Source of the DNA: an uncultured Porphyromonadaceae bacterium
Lineage (GTDB): Bacteria; Bacteroidota; Bacteroidia; Bacteroidales; Muribaculaceae
DNA length: 6,153 nt
Direction: 5' to 3'
Assembly (NCBI GenBank): GCA_900555915.1
Contig: USNC01000089.1
Location: 1-6,153, forward strand
Shown: positions 1-6,153 of the stretch, one piece after another
How positions within the stretch are numbered: position 1 is the stretch's first letter
Layout of the letters: each line of letters starts with the position of its first letter
Translations under genes and position numbers: made by a program
The notes under the pieces: generated by a model
The model's database searches: none
The model's input: the letters and a program-made list of their open reading frames with translations, nothing else
What the model was told of the DNA's origin: nothing

Positions 1-41
1 GCGTAAGATCGTCGGCAGCGTCAGATGTGTATAAGAGACAG
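1..41 (+). other. Residual Illumina Nextera adapter with i5 index (not genomic)
   Basis: Positions 9-22 read TCGTCGGCAGCGTC and 23-41 read AGATGTGTATAAGAGACAG, which together are exactly the Nextera read-1 transposase adapter. The eight bases before it, GCGTAAGA, match the Nextera i5 index I know as S517/N517. The order index, linker, mosaic end is that of a Nextera library molecule, so this is untrimmed library sequence fused to the end of the contig. Genomic DNA starts at 42. The minus-strand reading frame of the response regulator stays open through the adapter by chance, so its residues after about 430 must be discarded. Confidence 0.98.
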
Positions 42-1333
42 TCTGTGACCACACCCGAGTCTGCGGTCTGCACCACATCGCCGGAGGAGTCAGAGACAGG
101 GCGTATCTGAAGGCCGAGATGCGACGAGCCTTCAATGACCAGCGGGTCTGAGCCGGACACCACAGCGAGAGTGAACGGAGAATTTATGCGATAGGTATAG
201 CCATCTTCCGTCTCAGTTTCCGAATAGAAAGATCCGGTATAGAGCACAGACTGCTTGCCCACATACTGATGCTTGTCGGCGTTGCGGTAGCCCGTGAGCG
301 GGAAGTCTATGCTCGCGCCACCGGCGGCAGTCAGACGCACATATGCCTGATTTCCTTCGTCGGCGTCGAAGGTGGTCGCGGTGCATGACTCAAGCAGTTC
401 CTCCACCTCCGCCAATGTGGGTAGGCGCCAGTCTCCTCCGAGAAGCACGCGGGCCGCATCATACTCAGTGCCGCAAATGCTCTCCTCCCCTATATCTGCC
501 TGACAGAACATATCGCCGCCTTCACAGAGCGAGTAAGTGTCCCAATGATACCGCTCCTTCTCCACGGTCTCGGCGAAAGCGTAGTAGCCACCCTCTCCGA
601 GAGGCTCAGAGGCACCGAGATTCCTGTCGGCCCATTTCACCGACAGCCCGAGATCCACCGCCACCGGACGTGGCGCGTCATCCTCAGCATTAACGACCAG
701 CGGCACCGACGCGGCGATGCACGAAAGGATGCCGAGACGCACCGCGTTGCATATGGCCTGCGACATGTTCTTCGCACCGAGTTTATCCATGATGCGGCTT
801 CTGTGATACTCCACAGTCTTAAGGCTGATACACATCTTTTCGGCTATATCTGCGGAACTGTCTCCATTTCCGGCCATATTAAGGATATCGATATCCTTGC
901 GCGAGAGAATCGCGGAGGCTTCCTGCATCTCCTTGAACCTCCTGGAAAATCCCGGACTGCGGAAAACTCCTCCATTTTCCACAACCCTGACAGCCTCAAG
1001 AAGGCAACCGAGGCTCTCCCCTTTCAGCACAATACCTTCTATGCCGCTTTCGGCGAGGGAGGCTACATTCCATAATTCCTCGTGCATGGTGTAGACAATC
1101 ACCGGCACGGACATCCCCTTTTTTCTTAATTTCTTTATCAGGACAAGGCCATCGGCATCTTCATCCAAGGTAAGGTCAACTATCACCGCGACCGGGAGCG
1201 GATCCGCGTCGAATGCCTCTATGGCATCAGCCTGAGAGGCTGCTTTCGCCACCTTATATCCTTTGGATAGAAACAAATTGGCCAGACCTTCGAGCACTAC
1301 CGGATGGTCATCTACAATAAGAAGTTTTTTCAT
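42..1333 (-). CDS. LuxR/NarL-family response regulator fused in frame to a hydrophobic segment and an exported-type FISUMP domain (C-terminus missing)
   Basis: Starts at ATG 1333-1331 (MKKLLIVDDHP) and stays open for about 430 residues to the contig end. The receiver domain (about 1-120) has acidic residues D8/D9, phosphoacceptor D53, T82 and K104, so it looks phosphorylatable. A LuxR/NarL HTH follows (about 143-203, LSRKDIDILNMAGNG, then SLKTVEYHRSRIMDKLG). Ordinary NarL-type regulators end here. This one continues with a hydrophobic run (about 200-216) that has basic residues before it, EDD after it, and a possible signal peptidase site (V214-N-A216). A FISUMP domain then spans about 225-415, with VDLGLSVKWADRNLGA, GGDWRLPT (299-306), GYRNAD and the closing IRPVSD, plus Cys270, 277, 287 and 317. 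I checked every codon across the junction and found no stop or frame change. It starts 3 nt after the kinase stop, with no Shine-Dalgarno sequence, and is very likely translated with the kinase. By inference the HTH is cytoplasmic and the FISUMP domain lies across the inner membrane. The ligand, target genes and true C-terminus are unknown. Confidence 0.9.
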
Positions 1334-1336
1334 GAA

Positions 1337-3151
1337 TCATCTATAGATTTTAACAATAAAAAGATCATTATCACACACCACATCGACGGAGGCTCCGATG
1401 ATGGCGGCACGGTTTCTGATTGTACGGAAACCGATTCCCCCGCCTTCCGCAACGGAGGAATCCGGAAGAGAACGGCTAATGACTTCAAGCCTCCATTCGC
1501 CGTCGCCTGACAAGGCCATGCGTATCTCACCGCCCCGGCCGTGGCTCACGGCGTTGCGCGCAGCCTCCTGAACTATTCTGTAAAGCTCATGACTGTCGGA
1601 AGGCGACAGATTCTCCCAGCGGTAGGAGCCGGACTTTTCAAGCCGGATGGTGCAGGAGTTACCTTCAGAATTAAACCTTCTTACAAAATCGGAAAGCAAC
1701 TCGATGAAAGTCTTCCTGCTGAACTCCGGCGGCATCAATTCGTGCGACATTGTGCGCACCCTACGTATTATGCCTGCAAGATCATCATCCACCGCGTCAG
1801 CACCGGAAGTGTGCAACCCGCATTGAAGCCCTACGAGACTGCCGGCGATATCATCGTGAAGTTCGCGTGCAAGCCTGTGGCGTTCCTCCTCAAGCCCCCT
1901 GATATACTGCTCGCTTCGCTCCCGTTCGAGCCGACGGCGCGCCTTGCGGGCAAAGCCGACGGCGATTAAGACCAGGACCGCAACAAGAGAGGCACATCCG
2001 ACAGCCACAAGAGTCCAGAACATCCGCTGCGACTCAAGCCTCATGATGTCGTTGTCCTTTTTCAAGGAGTCATACTTCACCATCAGTTCCGACAGTTGCC
2101 TGTCTGTTTCCGAACTTCTTATCGAATCAAGCGCCTCAAGTGCCTTCTTCTGCATGTCATAGGCATCATCATACCGACCGAGGTTCGCAAGACACTCTGC
2201 CCTGGTCATGAACCATTGCTCTGGGTTCGTGCCCATCGCTCCTATCGTGTCGGCCACCTGCAGCCAATGCCACTGGTCGGGATAGCGACCTTCTTTCCCG
2301 GCAAGCCCCGCCTCTGTGTTGACAGCGACAAGATATGCCTGCGTATTGCGGGGCACCCCGTCAAGAGCCTCATAAGTCTCGCCAAGCAATCCGCGCACGG
2401 CCTGAAGGGAGTCCAGTTCAAGAAAACTAAGCAAGAGCGGAGTCAGATATTTCACCCTCAGCAGTCCGCGGGTAGTCCGGCTCCACTCATGATACGGTAC
2501 AAGCACATCAATGGCCTGCCGGTATTGTCCGGATTTTGCCAGTATCGCTCCGAGAGTGGCGACAGAATTCAACTCGCTTATAGAATCGCCCGCCTCCACC
2601 GCAAGATCGAGCGACCTGCGGCCGAAGGAAGAAGCCTCATCATAAAGTTTATTCTCACCGCAAGCGATAGCGAGCATCTCGGCAAAGACCTGCTCCATAT
2701 CAGCGTCGCCGCACTCAACTGCAATCTCCATCCCGTCCTTATAATAAGCTATGGCACGCGACCAGTCGCCCTTTCTCCGGCTTACAATACCTTTGTGCTG
2801 GAGTCCCTGCATGACGGCGAGAGCCACCTCTTTGCGATGTCCGAAATCAATGACGGTGTCGGCATACGCGTCACCCCAGTCGAGATTGCCACCCTCCATG
2901 ATGGCTATATCCCTCTCGATCATGATATAGGCCCTAAGCGAATCAGACATGACCGCAGGCGACCCCAGCAAGGAATCGGCACGCCGGATGGCCGTGGCAT
3001 AATCACCGTCGGCACACGGGCCGCCCACGAGCAGATATAAGGCTTCCTCGTCTTCTTCCGAAATATCGTTTCCTGACGAACAGCCCTGCATCGCGATCAG
3101 ATATGCAAATGAAGCAAAAAAGAAAGCAATAAAGTATAATTGACGTTTCAT
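1337..3151 (-). CDS. TPR-containing, lipoprotein-like sensor histidine kinase (HisKA_3/HPK7 type)
   Basis: 604 residues from ATG 3151-3149. This start is preferred over a GTG five codons upstream because it opens directly into a signal sequence (MKRQLYFIAFFF). C24 in MQGCSSG could be lipidated, although Gln at -2 makes the lipobox atypical. Residues about 90-345 form TPR-like helical repeats, clearest around 105-148, 153-189, 191-226 and 310-342. A short coiled-coil-like stretch (348-376) and one membrane helix (about 379-400) follow. The cytoplasmic part has the HisKA_3 motif RLARELHDDIAGSL with phosphoacceptor His432, the downstream SHELMPPEF motif, the ATPase N box (EAARNAVSHG, N533) and the glycine-rich GGGIGFRTIRNRA (about 570-582). 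The usual DxGxG (G1) box is not recognisable: ISRSLPDSS stands in its place. The TPR region is probably a periplasmic sensor or protein-interaction domain. The likely substrate is the response regulator encoded 3 nt downstream. The signal sensed cannot be read from the sequence. Confidence 0.93.
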   Translation of the reverse strand: MKRQLYFIAFFFASFAYLIAMQGCSSGNDISEEDEEALYLLVGGPCADGDYATAIRRADSLLGSPAVMSDSLRAYIMIERDIAIMEGGNLDWGDAYADTVIDFGHRKEVALAVMQGLQHKGIVSRRKGDWSRAIAYYKDGMEIAVECGDADMEQVFAEMLAIACGENKLYDEASSFGRRSLDLAVEAGDSISELNSVATLGAILAKSGQYRQAIDVLVPYHEWSRTTRGLLRVKYLTPLLLSFLELDSLQAVRGLLGETYEALDGVPRNTQAYLVAVNTEAGLAGKEGRYPDQWHWLQVADTIGAMGTNPEQWFMTRAECLANLGRYDDAYDMQKKALEALDSIRSSETDRQLSELMVKYDSLKKDNDIMRLESQRMFWTLVAVGCASLVAVLVLIAVGFARKARRRLERERSEQYIRGLEEERHRLARELHDDIAGSLVGLQCGLHTSGADAVDDDLAGIIRRVRTMSHELMPPEFSRKTFIELLSDFVRRFNSEGNSCTIRLEKSGSYRWENLSPSDSHELYRIVQEAARNAVSHGRGGEIRMALSGDGEWRLEVISRSLPDSSVAEGGGIGFRTIRNRAAIIGASVDVVCDNDLFIVKIYR

Positions 3152-3187
3152 ATCACAAATATACACAATTATTGCAAATAAAGCGGC
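3152..3187 (-). promoter_or_regulatory. Weak candidate promoter elements for the kinase-regulator operon
   Basis: Two minus-strand matches to the Bacteroidota -7 element (TAnnTTTG) lie just before the kinase start. TATATTTG (3163-3156) fits fully but ends only 4 nt before the ATG, which would give a nearly leaderless mRNA. TTTATTTG (3182-3175) fits partly and would give a short leader. Neither has a clear TTG/TTTG -33 element 19-21 nt upstream. A promoter must lie in this region because the valS terminator separates it from upstream transcription, but which element is used is uncertain. Confidence 0.3.
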
Positions 3188-3233
3188 ATATTTTAGAAAT
3201 AAAAACGCCCGTATCGCGGAATTTCACATCAGT

Positions 3234-3251
3234 TTTAGGGTAAACCCTAAA
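3234..3251. promoter_or_regulatory. 8-2-8 inverted repeat, possible response-regulator operator
   Basis: TTTAGGGTAAACCCTAAA is a perfect 8-bp inverted repeat around a 2-nt AA centre. The centre is too short for a good RNA hairpin loop and no T-tract follows, so a protein-binding site is more likely than a terminator. It lies about 83 bp upstream of the kinase ATG and beyond the valS terminator. Its shape, two inverted heptamer-like arms with a 2-bp gap, resembles the 7-2-7 arrangement known for NarL-family sites. Autoregulation by the adjacent LuxR/NarL-type regulator is an inference. Confidence 0.45.
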
Positions 3252-3261
3252 TATAAAAATA

Positions 3262-3298
3262 TAAAAAAGCCGGGAGGTGACAGACACCTCCCGGAAAA
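3262..3298 (-). terminator. Rho-independent terminator of valS
   Basis: On the minus strand a perfect 10-bp GC-rich stem (CCGGGAGGTG, loop TCTGT, CACCTCCCGG; arms 3294-3285 and 3279-3270) is followed by one C and six T (3268-3263), then more AT-rich DNA. The upstream arm is preceded by TTTT. It begins about 50 nt after the valS stop. On the plus strand the stem is followed by A's, so it terminates leftward transcription only. It separates valS from the kinase-regulator operon. Confidence 0.93.
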
Positions 3299-3347
3299 CG
3301 GTCTGATTATGGCGACAGCCAAATCTATATTTCTTCCGCCATTCTTG

Positions 3348-5987
<2,640 letters not shown>

Positions 5988-5993
5988 GATAAT

Positions 5994-6042
5994 GTTGAAT
6001 GTTGAATGTTGAATGTCGAATTTTATATGTTGGATGTTGAGA
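5994..6042. repeat. Heptamer tandem repeat in the valS 5' leader
   Basis: On the plus strand GTTGAAT occurs three times perfectly (5994-6000, 6001-6007, 6008-6014), then as GTCGAAT (6015-6021), a degenerate unit TTTATAT (6022-6028), GTTGGAT (6029-6035) and GTTGAGA (6036-6042), all in a 7-bp register. On the valS strand the unit is ATTCAAC. The array ends six bases before the valS ATG, inside the predicted transcribed leader, so changes in copy number would alter the ribosome landing region. Confidence 0.9.
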
Positions 6043-6054
6043 GAGTTGCGATTG

Positions 6055-6090
6055 AAAATGCAAATTTAGCAATTTTTTTCGATATTACAA
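6055..6090 (-). promoter_or_regulatory. Bacteroidota-type promoter of valS
   Basis: On the minus strand TTG (6090-6088) is separated by 19 nt from TAAATTTG (6068-6061). This matches the Bacteroidota primary-sigma consensus of a TTTG/TTG -33 box, 19-21 nt, then TAnnTTTG. The spacer is A/T-rich. Transcription should begin near 6055, giving a leader of roughly 65-70 nt that contains the heptamer repeats. No riboswitch or T-box structure is apparent. Confidence 0.78.
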
Positions 6091-6106
6091 TCACGTTTTG
6101 CTTTCG

Positions 6107-6140
6107 AAAATTCAAGTTTCGCGGGCTCAACTTGAAGTTT
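6107..6140. repeat. Inverted repeat upstream of the valS promoter
   Basis: TTCAAGTT (6111-6118) and AACTTGAA (6129-6136) form a perfect 8-bp inverted repeat with a 10-nt loop. Beyond one mismatch the arms extend by AAA (6107-6109) pairing with TTT (6138-6140). On the minus strand the hairpin is followed by TTTT, so it could be a weak terminator for a gene lying beyond the right edge. It could also be an operator about 17 nt upstream of the valS -33 box. The sequence does not decide between these. Confidence 0.4.
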
Positions 6141-6153
6141 ATAAGGTTATGGG

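Noticed and set aside
2..41. Continuation of the response regulator frame through the adapter
   Set aside because: The bases are synthetic library sequence. The open frame is accidental.
343..1094. Overlapping plus-strand frames (343-693, 545-1075, 897-1094)
   Set aside because: All are antisense to the response regulator. Their proteins are rich in Arg, Pro and His and lack domains, whereas the minus frame gives a coherent multidomain protein.
2096..3040. 314-codon open frame on the plus strand
   Set aside because: It is antisense to the TPR region of the kinase gene, with low-complexity, family-less protein content and no promoter.
3152..3166. Upstream GTG start for the kinase, adding five residues (MYICD)
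   Set aside because: The ATG at 3151 places a basic n-region directly before the hydrophobic core, as expected for a signal sequence. The extension would spoil this.
3234..3251. Second terminator after valS
   Set aside because: The 2-nt centre makes a poor RNA loop and no T-tract follows on either strand. A DNA-binding site fits better.
5988..6060. T-box or other riboswitch in the valS leader
   Set aside because: The leader is short, repetitive and lacks conserved T-box elements or a terminator/antiterminator pair.

Overview
The window looks like chromosomal DNA of a gut-type Bacteroidales bacterium. The valyl-tRNA synthetase has the Bacteroidota form. The valS promoter fits the Bacteroidota consensus (TTG, 19 nt, TAAATTTG). 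No Shine-Dalgarno sequences are visible, and a TPR sensor kinase and a FISUMP-type domain are present. The fairly GC-rich coding sequence would suit Muribaculaceae, but that family assignment is only a guess. Positions 1-41 are not genomic: they are an Illumina Nextera i5 index plus transposase adapter left on the contig end, so the sequence is probably a metagenome or isolate assembly contig.

All genes lie on the minus strand, so the biological order runs from right to left. At the right end (5988-6153) is the valS control region, with a hairpin-forming inverted repeat, a good promoter and a leader carrying seven heptamer tandem units that end six bases before the start codon. valS (3348-5987) is complete and ends in a strong intrinsic terminator (3262-3298). 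A short intergenic stretch (3152-3347) then holds an 8-2-8 inverted repeat resembling a NarL/LuxR-type operator. Next is a two-gene two-component operon: a lipoprotein-like, TPR-bearing HisKA_3 sensor kinase (1337-3151), followed after 3 nt by a response regulator (42-1333, cut by the contig end).

The main find is the response regulator. It has an intact receiver domain and LuxR/NarL DNA-binding domain. Instead of stopping after the last HTH helix, it reads in frame through a hydrophobic, signal-peptide-like segment into a FISUMP (Fibrobacter succinogenes major paralogous) domain, a type normally found in exported or surface proteins. The predicted product is a membrane-tethered response regulator with DNA binding inside and a cysteine-containing domain outside. 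The paired kinase is also anchored with a large extracytoplasmic TPR domain, so both partners of this two-component pair may face the envelope. valS appears to be an unrelated housekeeping neighbour separated by its terminator.
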